64,000 nt of DNA from Aliiroseovarius crassostreae (GTDB taxonomy: Bacteria > Pseudomonadota > Alphaproteobacteria > Rhodobacterales > Rhodobacteraceae). Made by a program: the position numbers and the translations under genes. The notes under the pieces are model-generated. The model made no database searches. It saw nothing but the letters and a program-made list of their open reading frames with translations, and was not told the DNA's origin. Shown here one piece after another: positions 8,792 to 17,977 of this stretch. Every line of letters begins with the position of its first letter. Position 1 is the first letter of the stretch. The stretch covers positions 434,001 through 498,000 of the forward strand of contig NZ_LKBA01000004.1 of the NCBI RefSeq assembly GCF_001307765.1, read 5' to 3'.

Positions 8792-9953
8792 CGGCAAAAC
8801 TTCTCGGCGCAGGGTCGATGACCACAACTTGGTTGTTTTGGATCTGGGCCACGGCCAGGCCCCGCTCATTGGTGCCATCGCCACGCAGGCGGAAGATGCC
8901 GTTGACCCCAGCAAACCCCTGTGCCTGTGTCAGTGCGGTTGAGGTGAGCGCGTTGGCTTTGCCTGATTTGGCCAGGGCACCAATGGCGGCAATCCCGTCA
9001 TAAGCCAGCCCGGCAATCGGGTGCGGGGGCGCGCCGTATTTGGCCTGATAGCGGGCGCGGAACTGATTGTTCAGGGCCGGGTCGGGAATGGCAAACCAGC
9101 CGCCCTGCAGGCCGGGCAGGCTGAGGGCATTGGCCGGAATGTCCCAACGCTGCAGCCCGATCAGCTGCACGCTGCCCGCCGCCACACCGTTTTCGGGCAG
9201 CAGGCCGGCAAGGAAAGGCAGGGCGCCAGAGGTGCCCGAGGTCAGGAACAGGGATTGCGCCCCCGAGGATTTCACCTCGCGGCTGATGCCCGGGATCGCG
9301 TTCACGATCCCATTCTGCGACAGCTCAAATCCGCGAACGCCAGCCAGTGTCGCCCCTTTTGCAGCGATGGCGTTCTGAATGGCGCGGCTGCCGTCAGTTT
9401 CGGCGCCATCATCGCCATGCACCACCATGATCCGGCCCTTGCCCTGCGTTTTGGCATAGCTCACCAGCCGGTTGGCGGTGTTGTTGAACGTATTGCCCAG
9501 CACAAAGACATTGCCGCCAGCAATGGACGGGTTGTTCGAGAAGCTCAGAACGTTCACGTTCCGTCTGGCCACGGCAAGCCCCGCCGCGTTGGCATTTTTC
9601 GCAAATACCGGCCCCAGCAGGATCTTGGCCCCGTCATTCACCGCCTGCATTGCCACGCGGGCAGCCTGTTCCGGGTTGCCAGCCGTGTTGTAGACGCGCA
9701 GATCAATGGTCACACCCGAAAGCTCCGACATCGCCAGACGGGCCGCATTCTCCAGCGAACTGGCCAATACCGTGTCCGTGGCCGATCCTGATCCCCCAGG
9801 CACCAGCAGAGCCACCGGCACAGGTTTCGACGGATTGATCCGCTGTCCCCCTCCGTTTGACGTATCAATGGTACATGCGGACAGAAAAATGGCTGAAGCA
9901 ATTGAAATCGCGACCCCGGCTGACTTGCGGGCGCGCTGGAAAACAGCGAACAT
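8778..9953 (-). CDS. Penicillin-binding-protein activator-like lipoprotein (LppC/LpoA type)
   Basis: A 391-residue exported lipoprotein with a lipobox LSAC at Cys27 after a hydrophobic signal. The rest is a type I periplasmic binding (Leu/Ile/Val-binding) fold: VALLVPGGSGSATDTVLASS at the start, LLGPVFAKNANAAGLAVARR mid-domain. In gammaproteobacteria the C-terminal domain of LpoA belongs to this family and activates PBP1A; alphaproteobacterial members are usually called penicillin-binding protein activators. The ATG at 9953 has GGGAGAGGA upstream, which beats the longer start at 10022. It is divergent from rsmI, a conserved arrangement. Confidence 0.82.
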   Translation of the reverse strand: MFAVFQRARKSAGVAISIASAIFLSACTIDTSNGGGQRINPSKPVPVALLVPGGSGSATDTVLASSLENAARLAMSELSGVTIDLRVYNTAGNPEQAARVAMQAVNDGAKILLGPVFAKNANAAGLAVARRNVNVLSFSNNPSIAGGNVFVLGNTFNNTANRLVSYAKTQGKGRIMVVHGDDGAETDGSRAIQNAIAAKGATLAGVRGFELSQNGIVNAIPGISREVKSSGAQSLFLTSGTSGALPFLAGLLPENGVAAGSVQLIGLQRWDIPANALSLPGLQGGWFAIPDPALNNQFRARYQAKYGAPPHPIAGLAYDGIAAIGALAKSGKANALTSTALTQAQGFAGVNGIFRLRGDGTNERGLAVAQIQNNQVVVIDPAPRSFAGAGF

Positions 9954-10041
9954 GAAACATCCTCTCCCGGATACAAGCTGGACGGTCCCGCCGCCCATTG
10001 CAGACGCCGACATAATAATCACCTTGCTCGATAGGTCCAGT

Positions 10042-10899
10042 GTGAAACCCGAAATCTCTCCCCTTGATGCAGGCCTTTACCTGGTGGCAACGCCCATTGG
10101 AAATGCCCGCGATATTACCCTGCGCGCCCTTGATATCCTGGCCTCTGCCGATGTGATCGCGGCAGAAGACACCCGCACTGCGCGTAAGCTCATGGATATT
10201 CACGGAATTCCGGTCAGGGGCCGCCCGATGATCCCCTATCACGATCATTCCGGGCAAAATGGCCGGGCCGGGATTCGCAAGCTGATCGCAGAGGGGCGCT
10301 CGGTCGCTTATGTCAGTGAGGCCGGTACGCCACTTGTTGCCGATCCGGGATATGCGCTGGCGCGTGATGTGGCCCAGCACGAAGGGCTGGTGACGGCTGC
10401 GCCCGGGGCGTCTGCCGTTTTGACGGCGCTTAGCCTTTCCTCGCTTCCCTCCGACAGGTTTCTTTTTGCGGGCTTTCCGCCAGCGGCCAAAGGGGCGCGT
10501 AAAACCTGGTTGTCCGACCTGCTGACCACCGAGGCCACGATTGTCCTTTACGAAAGCCCCAAACGGATCAACCGACTGTTAATGGATTTGTGTTCTCTTC
10601 AAGCGGGTCATCGCCCCGCCGCCATCTGCCGTGAGCTGACAAAACGATTTGAAGAGGTCTTGCGTGGCAACGTGCAGGAACTGTCCGAAACACTTGAGGA
10701 TCGCACATTGAAAGGTGAGATCGTTCTGGTCATCGGGCATGTCGCCGTGACACCGGGGGAAGAGACGCTGGAACAGGCTTTGAGAAGAGCAATGAAAGAC
10801 ATGTCGAAAAAAGATGCCGTCGCTTTTGTCACGGAAGCTTTGGGCCTTCCGCGGCGAAAAGTGTATCAGGCGGCGTTGGAACTGGAGCGTGAGGAATGA
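10042..10899 (+). CDS. rsmI: 16S rRNA (cytidine-1402-2'-O)-methyltransferase RsmI
   Basis: A 285-residue SAM-dependent tetrapyrrole-methylase-fold enzyme that 2'-O-methylates C1402 in the ribosomal decoding site. LYLVATPIGNARDITLRAL near residues 10-28 and AAEDTR are family signatures, with AGTPLVADPGY and APGASAVLTALSLSSLP after. It probably starts at the GTG at 10042, which gives the usual length; upstream in-frame codons run into the divergent lipoprotein gene. It overlaps yraN by ATGA, a widely conserved rsmI-yraN pair. Confidence 0.94.
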   Translation: MKPEISPLDAGLYLVATPIGNARDITLRALDILASADVIAAEDTRTARKLMDIHGIPVRGRPMIPYHDHSGQNGRAGIRKLIAEGRSVAYVSEAGTPLVADPGYALARDVAQHEGLVTAAPGASAVLTALSLSSLPSDRFLFAGFPPAAKGARKTWLSDLLTTEATIVLYESPKRINRLLMDLCSLQAGHRPAAICRELTKRFEEVLRGNVQELSETLEDRTLKGEIVLVIGHVAVTPGEETLEQALRRAMKDMSKKDAVAFVTEALGLPRRKVYQAALELEREE

Positions 10900-11249
10900 G
10901 CGGAAAAACCTCCTATCTGGCGGGGATTGCGGCGGAAAACGCCGTGAGTGTGGATTATGCGCAAAAGGGGCATGATATCGCTGCGCGCCGCTGGCGTGGA
11001 AAAGGGGGAGAGATTGATCTGGTTGCAAAGGATGGGGACGGTTTCATTTTCATCGAAGTGAAGAAGGCCCGGGATTTTGCCCGTGCCGCCGAAAGGCTGA
11101 CAAAACGGCAGCTGTTTCGGATTTACAATGCTGCAAGTGAATTTGTGGCCCAGCAGCCAAAAGGGATGCTGACACCAATTCGAATTGACGTGGCCTTGGT
11201 CAATCAATTCGGTGAGCGCAAGATTATCGAAAACGTCTCGGCCTATTAA
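10896..11249 (+). CDS. yraN: YraN family (UPF0102) predicted endonuclease-fold protein
   Basis: A 117-residue protein of the UPF0102 family, with a restriction-endonuclease-like (PD-(D/E)xK) fold. The hallmark GEIDLVAKDGDGFIFIEVKK segment supplies the D and ExK residues (about 41-60), preceded by the family's ARRWRGKGG. The biological role in bacteria is not settled. Overlap with rsmI (ATGA) implies coexpression. Confidence 0.9.
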   Translation: MSGKTSYLAGIAAENAVSVDYAQKGHDIAARRWRGKGGEIDLVAKDGDGFIFIEVKKARDFARAAERLTKRQLFRIYNAASEFVAQQPKGMLTPIRIDVALVNQFGERKIIENVSAY

Positions 11250-11344
11250 GCCGGGTCCAACGGGATGAAGGGAATTTGCAGGGCGCCCCATTGATCTCCT
11301 GCAGCGGCTGCTCCATTTAGGACAAAACGCATAAGGAGCCGCCC

Positions 11345-12286
11345 ATGTCATTGAAAGTTGCCCTTCAGATGGACCCGATTGATCGGGTGGATATTGACGC
11401 TGACAGCACGTTTCGCATTGCAGAAGAGGCGCAGAAGCGTGGGCATGAGTTGTTTTTCTATACCCCGGACCATCTGAGCTTCCGGGAAGGGCGGGTGATG
11501 GCCCGTGGCCATCGGATCACATTGCGCCGGGAATATGGCAATCACGTCACCATGGCGCCGGTCGAGGATGTCGATCTTGCCGATTGGGATGTGGTCTGGC
11601 TGCGCCAGGATCCTCCTTTCGACATGGGGTACATCACCTCCACCCATATCCTTGATATGATCCATCCGCAGACCTTGGTGGTCAATGATCCTTTCTGGGT
11701 GCGCAACTATCCGGAAAAACTGTTGGTTTTGCAGTTTCCTGACCTGACACCGCCCACGATGATTGCACGTGACTTCGAGACGTTGAAATCATTCAAGGAC
11801 AGGCATGGCGACATCATCCTGAAACCCCTTTACGGAAACGGCGGTGCCGGGGTTTTTCGTCTTGACCACAATGATCGCAACCTTGCGTCGTTGCATGAGC
11901 TGTTCACCGGTATCAATCGCGAACCGCTGATTGCGCAGAAATTCCTGCCGGATGTATCCAATGGTGACAAGCGTATTATCCTGGTGGATGGTGAGCCGGC
12001 TGGGGCTATCAACCGTGTGCCTGCCGAGGGGGAAACCCGCTCGAATATGCATGTCGGCGGCCGCCCCGAAAAGATCGGCCTGACCGAGCGCGACCGCGAA
12101 ATCTGTGCCGCGATCGGCCCGTTGTTGCGGGAAAAAGGCCAGATTTTCGTCGGCATCGACGTGATCGGCGATTACCTGACTGAAATCAACGTGACCTCCC
12201 CCACCGGCATTCAGGAACTGGAACGGTTCGACGGCACCAACACGGCTGAAAAGATCTGGCAAGCGATTGAGGCCAGGATCGGCTGA
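11345..12286 (+). CDS. gshB: Glutathione synthetase
   Basis: A 313-residue prokaryotic GshB that ligates glycine to gamma-glutamylcysteine using ATP. It begins with the family's [20 protein letters not shown] block, then a mid-region [14 protein letters not shown], then an ATP-grasp domain with [16 protein letters not shown] and a C-terminal [20 protein letters not shown] metal/ATP-binding strand. AAGGAG lies 6 nt before the ATG. It follows rsmI-yraN by 95 bp, the usual neighbourhood in Rhodobacteraceae. Confidence 0.96.
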   Translation: MSLKVALQMDPIDRVDIDADSTFRIAEEAQKRGHELFFYTPDHLSFREGRVMARGHRITLRREYGNHVTMAPVEDVDLADWDVVWLRQDPPFDMGYITSTHILDMIHPQTLVVNDPFWVRNYPEKLLVLQFPDLTPPTMIARDFETLKSFKDRHGDIILKPLYGNGGAGVFRLDHNDRNLASLHELFTGINREPLIAQKFLPDVSNGDKRIILVDGEPAGAINRVPAEGETRSNMHVGGRPEKIGLTERDREICAAIGPLLREKGQIFVGIDVIGDYLTEINVTSPTGIQELERFDGTNTAEKIWQAIEARIG

Positions 12287-12302
12287 TCGTCGGGGACATA
12301 AC

Positions 12303-13256
12303 ATGAGCCGCCGTCTCCTCTGGCTGAACCGCAGTCTGCGATGGACCGTCAAGCCTGTCCTGCGTCGGATGGGCCAGCCGACCCGCGTGCGCTGGGCACT
12401 GGATTTCGGAACAGAGCTTCTGTTTCGTCCGCCTCCGCAGACACAACGTTGGCCAGAGACGATTGCAGGCATCCCCTGCCTCTGGGTCACAAATCGTGCC
12501 CAGACCCACCCACCAGAACCCGAACGGGTGCTGCTCTATCTGCATGGTGGGGGGTATATTGCCGGCTCCCCCAAAGCCTATACCCACCTGCTTGCCCGCC
12601 TGGCCCGGTTGACCCGGCTGCAGGTTTGCGCCCCCAACTATCGCAAAGCCCCCGAAGCCCCCGGCCCGGCGGCGTTCGAGGATGCGGTGGCGGCGTTCAA
12701 CGGGCTGGTTGCAAAAGGATATGCCCCTGAAAACATCACCATAGGGGGCGACAGCGCAGGCGGCGGCCTTGCGCTTGCGCTTCTCGCACATATTAACGCG
12801 CAAGATATTGTTCCTGCGTCTGTTTTTGCATTTTCACCTTTTACGGATGCAAGCTTTTCGGGCGGTTCGATGCGTGAGAATGCCACCCGCGACCCGTTGC
12901 TGCCGCCCGCCCGCAAGGATCAGGTGGCGGACTGGATCCTTGCAGGTATGTCCCCGCAAGATCCGCGCATTTCCCCACTTTTTGCCAGCTTCAGCCCCCC
13001 CTTGCCGCCCGTGTTCCTACAGGTTTCCGACACGGAAATCCTGCGCGATGACACATTGCGGATGGCGGAAAAATTGAGGGCCGCCGGGGGGCGTGTCACC
13101 GTGGATCTCTGGCCTGATCCGCCCCATGTCTGGGTGTTCTTTTCCCGGCTCCTGCCGGAAGCGCGAGAGGCCCTGCGCCGGGTGGAAGCTTTTATCTCGG
13201 CTCAGGAGGGCCCTGTGCGGGCTGATCAGGAGGTTGAGGCAATCGACAACCGATAG
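12303..13256 (+). CDS. Alpha/beta hydrolase, hormone-sensitive-lipase-like esterase
   Basis: A 317-residue HSL-family (type IV) carboxylesterase-like hydrolase. The oxyanion motif HGGG is at residues 81-84, and the nucleophile elbow GDSAGG at 149-154 gives Ser151. The acid is likely in SDTEILRDD and the His in PPHVW near the C-terminus. The natural substrate cannot be told from sequence. It starts 16 bp after gshB and probably shares its transcript. Its last 31 bp overlap the end of the convergent yifB gene. Confidence 0.85.
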   Translation: MSRRLLWLNRSLRWTVKPVLRRMGQPTRVRWALDFGTELLFRPPPQTQRWPETIAGIPCLWVTNRAQTHPPEPERVLLYLHGGGYIAGSPKAYTHLLARLARLTRLQVCAPNYRKAPEAPGPAAFEDAVAAFNGLVAKGYAPENITIGGDSAGGGLALALLAHINAQDIVPASVFAFSPFTDASFSGGSMRENATRDPLLPPARKDQVADWILAGMSPQDPRISPLFASFSPPLPPVFLQVSDTEILRDDTLRMAEKLRAAGGRVTVDLWPDPPHVWVFFSRLLPEAREALRRVEAFISAQEGPVRADQEVEAIDNR

Positions 13257-14740
13257 CTTGCCGCTTCCGCCACATGGTGGCGGGCAACCTGGTCGCTCCC
13301 CTCAAGATCGGCAATGGTGCGTGCCACGCGCAGGATCCGATGATAGCCGCGTGCGGACAGGCCGAACCGGTCGGCGGCCCGGATCAGAAGCGCGCGCCCC
13401 TCTGCATCCGGTTGGGCAACCTGGTCGAGAAGATCTCCGCTGATATCTGCATTCACCCGCACCTGAGCGTGGTCGCGATACCTCTCCTCCTGCAGGGCGC
13501 GGGCACGTGTGACGCGCTCTGCAACATTGGCCGAGCCTTCCCCATCCGGGGGCAGATCCAGATGCTGCATCTCAACGCGTGGCACGTCCACACGCAGGTC
13601 AAACCGGTCCAGAAGCGGCCCTGATAGCCGCCCAAGATAATCATCTCCGCAGCCGGGCGCTCTTGGGCAGGCCAGATTGGCGTCGCCCAGTTGTCCGCAT
13701 TTGCAGGGGTTTGCGGCGGCGATCAGCAGGAATTTGCACGGGTAGGTAATATGGGCATTGGCGCGGGCAACCATGACCTCTCCGGTTTCGATCGGCTGGC
13801 GCAGGGTTTCCAGCGTCTGGCGGTTGAACTCGGGCAACTCATCCAGAAACAGGACGCCGTTATGGGCCAGGCTGACCTCTCCCGGACCCGCGCCGCGCCC
13901 GCCGCCGACAATGGCGGCCATTGATGCGGTGTGGTGGGGATCACGATAAGGGCGGGTGCGGGAAATACCCCCTTCCTGCAGCAGGCCCGCAAGCGAATGC
14001 ACCATTGAGGTTTCCAGGGCTTCGGTGGGGGAAAGCGGCGGCAGGATCGTGGGCAGGCGCGCAGCCAGCATGGACTTTCCTGAGCCGGGCGGGCCGACCA
14101 TCAGCATGTGGTGGCGCCCTGCAGCAGCAATCTCGAGCGCGCGTTTGGCACGGGCCTGCCCCCTGACATCGCGCAGATCCTTGCCGCCCTGCGGTGTCTG
14201 CAATGTGCCCGGGTCAGAGGGGGGCAGGGGGGATTGTCCGGTGAAGTGCTGGATCAGGGCGGTCAGCGTGGCGGGGGCCAGAACTTTGGCGGCACCAACC
14301 CAGGCCGCTTCCGGTCCGCACGGGCGGGGGCAGATCAGTGTCCGGTCCTCTTCGGCGGCGGCCATGGCCGCGGGGAGGGCGCCAATCACGGGCAGGAGTG
14401 CGCCGTCGAGCGACAATTCACCCAGTGAAATGGTGCCTGCCACCTCCTCTTTCGGCAAGATGTCGATGGCGGCAAGCAGGGCAAGGGCGATGGGCAGATC
14501 GAAATGCGAGCCGATCTTTGGCAGGTCGGCGGGAGAGAGGTTGATGGTGACGCGCTGGGCGGGCAGGGCGATGGACAGGGCCGACAGGGCGGCGCGCACC
14601 CGTTCCTTTGCTTCGGACACGGCCTTGTCGGGCAGGCCGACGATGGAAAAGCCGGGCAGGCCGGGGGTCAGGGCGCATTGCACCTCAACCGGGCGGGCGC
14701 GAATGCCTTCGAAGGCGACGGTATAGGCGTGGGCGACCAT
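13226..14740 (-). CDS. YifB/ComM family Mg-chelatase-like AAA+ ATPase
   Basis: A 504-residue protein with an N-terminal Lon-protease-like ChlI domain, a central AAA+ module with Walker A GPPGSGKS at 216-223 and Walker B ending LFLDELPEF, and a C-terminal ChlI-like domain. ComM members are hexameric helicases that promote branch migration during natural transformation in some gammaproteobacteria. The role here is presumed similar, but no competence genes are nearby. A four-Cys insert (CKCGQ, then LACPRAPGCG) is typical of the family. The 3' end overlaps the hydrolase gene. Confidence 0.9.
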   Translation of the reverse strand: MVAHAYTVAFEGIRARPVEVQCALTPGLPGFSIVGLPDKAVSEAKERVRAALSALSIALPAQRVTINLSPADLPKIGSHFDLPIALALLAAIDILPKEEVAGTISLGELSLDGALLPVIGALPAAMAAAEEDRTLICPRPCGPEAAWVGAAKVLAPATLTALIQHFTGQSPLPPSDPGTLQTPQGGKDLRDVRGQARAKRALEIAAAGRHHMLMVGPPGSGKSMLAARLPTILPPLSPTEALETSMVHSLAGLLQEGGISRTRPYRDPHHTASMAAIVGGGRGAGPGEVSLAHNGVLFLDELPEFNRQTLETLRQPIETGEVMVARANAHITYPCKFLLIAAANPCKCGQLGDANLACPRAPGCGDDYLGRLSGPLLDRFDLRVDVPRVEMQHLDLPPDGEGSANVAERVTRARALQEERYRDHAQVRVNADISGDLLDQVAQPDAEGRALLIRAADRFGLSARGYHRILRVARTIADLEGSDQVARHHVAEAASYRLSIASTS

Positions 14741-14831
14741 GATGTTTCCAACCCTGAGAAGATTGGAATGACGCTATCGTAATCATGGTGAAGAAAAGGT
14801 TAACGTGCCCCTGTTTCACGGCAATTGAGCG

Positions 14832-14897
14832 GGCAAGGGGCGCTGCCCCTCGCCTCTTCGAGGCTCACCCCGAGGTATTTTCAGCAAGCAAAAGATA
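14832..14897 (-). repeat. Intergenic palindromic repeat element, copy 3 (reverse orientation)
   Basis: GCAAGGGGCGCTGCCCCTCG, a GCCTCTTCGAGGC hairpin, then CACCCCGAGGTATTTTCAGC. It is the reverse complement of copies 2 and 6. It sits immediately downstream of the minus-strand GST-like gene, where it could terminate that transcript. Confidence 0.7.
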
Positions 14898-14898
14898 G

Positions 14899-15783
14899 TC
14901 AGGTGGTTTCCGCCACCATGGTCATGAAAGCGGGCCAGGCTTCGGGATCGTTCAGGGTTTTGTCCCGGCAGGTCGGATTGCAAAAGCCCCAGATCCTGCC
15001 TTCCATCTCCAGAAAATCAGTGACCGGATCGCCCGAGTAGGGGCAGTGGTGGTTGAGCGACGGGCCTTTGCTTGGGCAGGCGGCGCGGGGGGCTGGGCCA
15101 GGCCAGTCTGCCAGTGGGCGTCCGTCGATATAAGGCACCGGGTCATAGGAGATGGTCAATCCGAGGGCCCGCCAGCGGCGGAAGGACAGATCGGTGAGGT
15201 GGAGATCCACATAGGTCTGTGCCTCGTCACCGACCGACAGGCCAAACCCGGCAATCCGTGCGGCCACCGGGGCAAAGAACACGTCCGCCAGAGAATACGT
15301 GCCGAACAGCCAGGGCCCGTCCGCGCCGTGGCGGTTGCGCGTCAGTGACCAGAGCTGTTCGAGCCGGTCAAGATCAGCCATGACAGTCTCTGACGCGGTG
15401 AAATCCGTGATCAATCCCAACAGTTGCATCGGGCAGTCGGTTCTGAGGGCGCCAAAGCCGGAATGCATTTCGGCCACCATCCAGCGGGCAAGCGCCCGTG
15501 CCGTGGGGTCTTCTGGCCACAGGCCGGCCTCGGGGTGGCGCTCATGCAGGGTCTCCGCCATTGCCAGCGTATCGCCCACCACAACCCCATCGGGGCAACG
15601 CATGGCAGGCACAAACCGGGCAGGGGCAAGTGGGGCCAGGTCATCTTGCAACGTCCCGGAATAAAGCCCTACCCGTGTTGTGTTCACGGGAAGGTCGAAT
15701 TTATCAAACATCAGCCAGCCCCGCAGGGACCAGCTGGAAAAGCTGCGATCGCCAATGAAAAGGTCGTAAGTCATATTGTCCAT
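14899..15783 (-). CDS. Glutathione S-transferase family protein with C-terminal Cys-rich module
   Basis: 294 residues. The N-terminal thioredoxin-like part (LFIGDRSFSSWSLRGWLMFDKF, with FVPAMRCPDGVVVGDTLAMAE giving the GSH-binding cis-Pro and DT region) and a helical domain to about residue 215 are GST-like. The last 60 residues add a Cys/His-rich module (C-P-S near 235, HHC at 245-247, CNPTC at 268-272) resembling a small metal-binding domain. The combination suggests a thiol or metal-related enzyme, with unknown substrate. The repeat element begins directly after its stop. Confidence 0.75.
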   Translation of the reverse strand: MDNMTYDLFIGDRSFSSWSLRGWLMFDKFDLPVNTTRVGLYSGTLQDDLAPLAPARFVPAMRCPDGVVVGDTLAMAETLHERHPEAGLWPEDPTARALARWMVAEMHSGFGALRTDCPMQLLGLITDFTASETVMADLDRLEQLWSLTRNRHGADGPWLFGTYSLADVFFAPVAARIAGFGLSVGDEAQTYVDLHLTDLSFRRWRALGLTISYDPVPYIDGRPLADWPGPAPRAACPSKGPSLNHHCPYSGDPVTDFLEMEGRIWGFCNPTCRDKTLNDPEAWPAFMTMVAETT

Positions 15784-15841
15784 GCGGGCAGCATGGCGGC
15801 GTCGGGTGGCGTGCGCAAATGGAGATTTGTGACGGGCCCCA

Positions 15842-16420
15842 TCAGGGCAGGTGATTGATGGCGCTCACAGACCAGCCGCCTCCGTCCCAGTCGAGCCGTG
15901 TGGCGGACAGGTTGTCAATCTTATGGCTAAGCGCCTGATAGGGGGTCATCCGGCCTGCCATGGCGATCTGGGTCAGGATCACGCCGAAATGGGCCACCGC
16001 GATGATATGGCGATGCTGACCGTTCAGTTGCGCGACCACGCCACTGACCCGTGTCGCCAATTGGTTCCAGCTTTCGCCTTCGGGGGCGGCCACGTCACCG
16101 GGCTCTTCCCAGAAGCGACGGGCCAGTTCTGGGTCCCGGGCTGACATATCGCTCCAGTGCATCCCGTCCCACAGGCCGAAATCAAATTCGCGCAGGTTGC
16201 GATCATGTGGCAGGCGTGGTCGCTGCCCCTGCAGGGCGGTTGCCGTATCAACCGCCCGGATCAGGTCGGATGAGATCACCGCGGCATCGGATGGAAGGTG
16301 GTCGGACAGGCGCCGGATCGCTGCGGTGTCGGATAGGTCCGCGGGCAGATCGCGCCATCCCACCATGTTCCTGGCATGGGTTGGTCCATGGCGCACCCAC
16401 CACCAGCTTGTCACCGGCAT
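15842..16420 (-). CDS. Histidine phosphatase family protein, possible alpha-ribazole phosphatase
   Basis: 192 residues with the phosphoglycerate-mutase-like VRHGPTHAR motif at the N-terminus (catalytic His10), REFDFGLWDG in the middle and AHFGVI for the second His. It starts inside the end of cobU (10-bp overlap), so the two are translated together. That context suggests the CobC-type step (dephosphorylation of alpha-ribazole phosphate) in nucleotide-loop assembly of cobalamin. This assignment is inference, since the family is broad. The ATG at 16420 is chosen because the longer frame runs through cobU. Confidence 0.75.
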   Translation of the reverse strand: MPVTSWWWVRHGPTHARNMVGWRDLPADLSDTAAIRRLSDHLPSDAAVISSDLIRAVDTATALQGQRPRLPHDRNLREFDFGLWDGMHWSDMSARDPELARRFWEEPGDVAAPEGESWNQLATRVSGVVAQLNGQHRHIIAVAHFGVILTQIAMAGRMTPYQALSHKIDNLSATRLDWDGGGWSVSAINHLP

Positions 16421-16974
16421 TGGGGCACCTCGGGCAAGCTCCCTTTGAGGGCAAAGGGGAGGCCGGCCATTACCCCCACCACCAGATCGGACCTTGCGGC
16501 AAGGCGCTGGTTTAGCTCTCCCTGGGCCTGGCGAAACTGGCGGGCAAGCCTGTTTTCGGGCACAATCCCCGCGCCCACCTCGTTCGAGACCACCACCACG
16601 GGGGCGGCGCAGCTGGTCAGGGCGGAAAACAGTGTCGCCTCGGCCGGGGACAGGTCGGGATGATCCGGATCGGGCTGGGCAAACAGCTGGTTTGACAGCC
16701 ACATGGTGGCGCAATCGAACAGCACCACCTCGTTGTGGTTCGCATCGGCGAGGGCCAGCGACACGTCGCCCGGCGCTTCGATCGTGCGCCAGCCCGCCCC
16801 GCGCCGGTCCTGATGGCGGGCAATCTTCGCCTCCATCTCGCCATCAAAGGCCTGGGCGGTGGCAATATAGACCATTGGTCGTGCGGTTGCCGTGACAAGA
16901 TGCTCTGCATAGTGTGACTTGCCCGAGGCCGCGCCACCCAATACCAAGGTCAGAGGGGGAAGTGTGATGCTCAT
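16411..16974 (-). CDS. cobU: Adenosylcobinamide kinase / cobinamide-phosphate guanylyltransferase
   Basis: 187 residues. The P-loop LVLGGAASGKSHYAE is close to the start, then RTIEAPGDV and VVLFDCATMWLSN, ending with VVVVSNEVGAGIVPENRLAR, which is diagnostic of CobU/CobP. It phosphorylates adenosylcobinamide and attaches GMP late in cobalamin synthesis and salvage. It is followed by a coupled histidine phosphatase. The ATG at 16974 gives the normal family length. Confidence 0.94.
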   Translation of the reverse strand: MSITLPPLTLVLGGAASGKSHYAEHLVTATARPMVYIATAQAFDGEMEAKIARHQDRRGAGWRTIEAPGDVSLALADANHNEVVLFDCATMWLSNQLFAQPDPDHPDLSPAEATLFSALTSCAAPVVVVSNEVGAGIVPENRLARQFRQAQGELNQRLAARSDLVVGVMAGLPFALKGSLPEVPQCR

Positions 16975-17059
16975 GCCTCCAGATATCAAACCCGACGGCC
17001 CGGGGCCAGCCGAGATGCGACGCTTTCCCAATGGGCCGCGATCAGCCGGAGCGGAATTC

Positions 17060-17839
17060 ATGCGGTTTCTAATCTTGTTTGCTTTTCTGTGGCCGCAATT
17101 GGCCCTGGCGCAGGCGGGGGGCAAGGTGATGCAGGCCTCGGATGTGGTGATCCTGGGCGAGGTGCATGATAATCCCACCCATCACGAGGCGCAGGCGCGA
17201 TTTGTGCGGGCGATCTCGCCCTCGGCGCTTGTGGTTGAGATGCTGACCCCGGAACAGGCGGAAGAGCTGATGGCGGATCCCGAGGGGTATCGGGACCGCT
17301 GGAACGCGTCCGGCTGGCCGGATTACGACCTGTATCTGCCGGTGTTTACGGCGGCGGATGTGCCGCTCTTTGGGGCGGCCGTGCCGCGGGATGTGGCGCG
17401 GCAGGTTTACACGGATGGGGGTGCTGCGCATTTCAGCGGGGATGCGGGCGCCTATGGGTTGACCGCCCCCCTGCCGGATGATCAGCAGGCCGCACGGCTG
17501 GATCTGCAGTTTGCCGCCCATTGCGAAGCGATGCCGCGGGCCGCCCTGGGCGGCATGATCGAGATGCAGCGTCTGCGGGATGCAACGCTGGCCAAGGCCG
17601 TCATCGACGCGTTTGAGGCCCATGGCGGTCCGGTGGTGGTGATCACCGGCAATGGTCATGCGCGTAAGGATTGGGGGGTGCCCAGCTATCTGGCACGCCT
17701 GCGCCCGGATCTGACGGTGTTCAGCCTTGGGCAGGGTGAGGATGGCGGCACGCCGGAAGGGGGATTTGACCTCGTACTGGATGCGCCCGCTGCGCAACGG
17801 CCGGACCCGTGCCTGCAATTTGGCAAAAGCGCGCAATGA
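17060..17839 (+). CDS. ChaN-like haem-binding/TIKI-type lipoprotein-family protein
   Basis: 259 residues starting with a hydrophobic export signal (RFLILFAFLWPQLALAQA). The mature part has the ChaN/DUF399 motifs VVILGEVHDNPTHH (GExHxxxxHH) and a C-terminal VVVITGNGHARKDWGV. The family includes Campylobacter ChaN, which binds haem, and is related to TIKI metalloproteases. The substrate here is unknown. It is divergent from cobU; the frame is open further 5' inside cobU, but the signal peptide favours the start at 17060. Confidence 0.8.
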   Translation: MRFLILFAFLWPQLALAQAGGKVMQASDVVILGEVHDNPTHHEAQARFVRAISPSALVVEMLTPEQAEELMADPEGYRDRWNASGWPDYDLYLPVFTAADVPLFGAAVPRDVARQVYTDGGAAHFSGDAGAYGLTAPLPDDQQAARLDLQFAAHCEAMPRAALGGMIEMQRLRDATLAKAVIDAFEAHGGPVVVITGNGHARKDWGVPSYLARLRPDLTVFSLGQGEDGGTPEGGFDLVLDAPAAQRPDPCLQFGKSAQ

Positions 17840-17977
17840 TCCCGTGTATGGAAGCGGAGAACTGAGCCGAGCCACCGACCCGTCCATTAAAGCGGACCAT
17901 TGAACCCGGGGGCGCAACCGCTTAACACTTTGGGGAAATCACCTGAAAGGTGAAAGATCGACCGAAAGGGTGACGCC

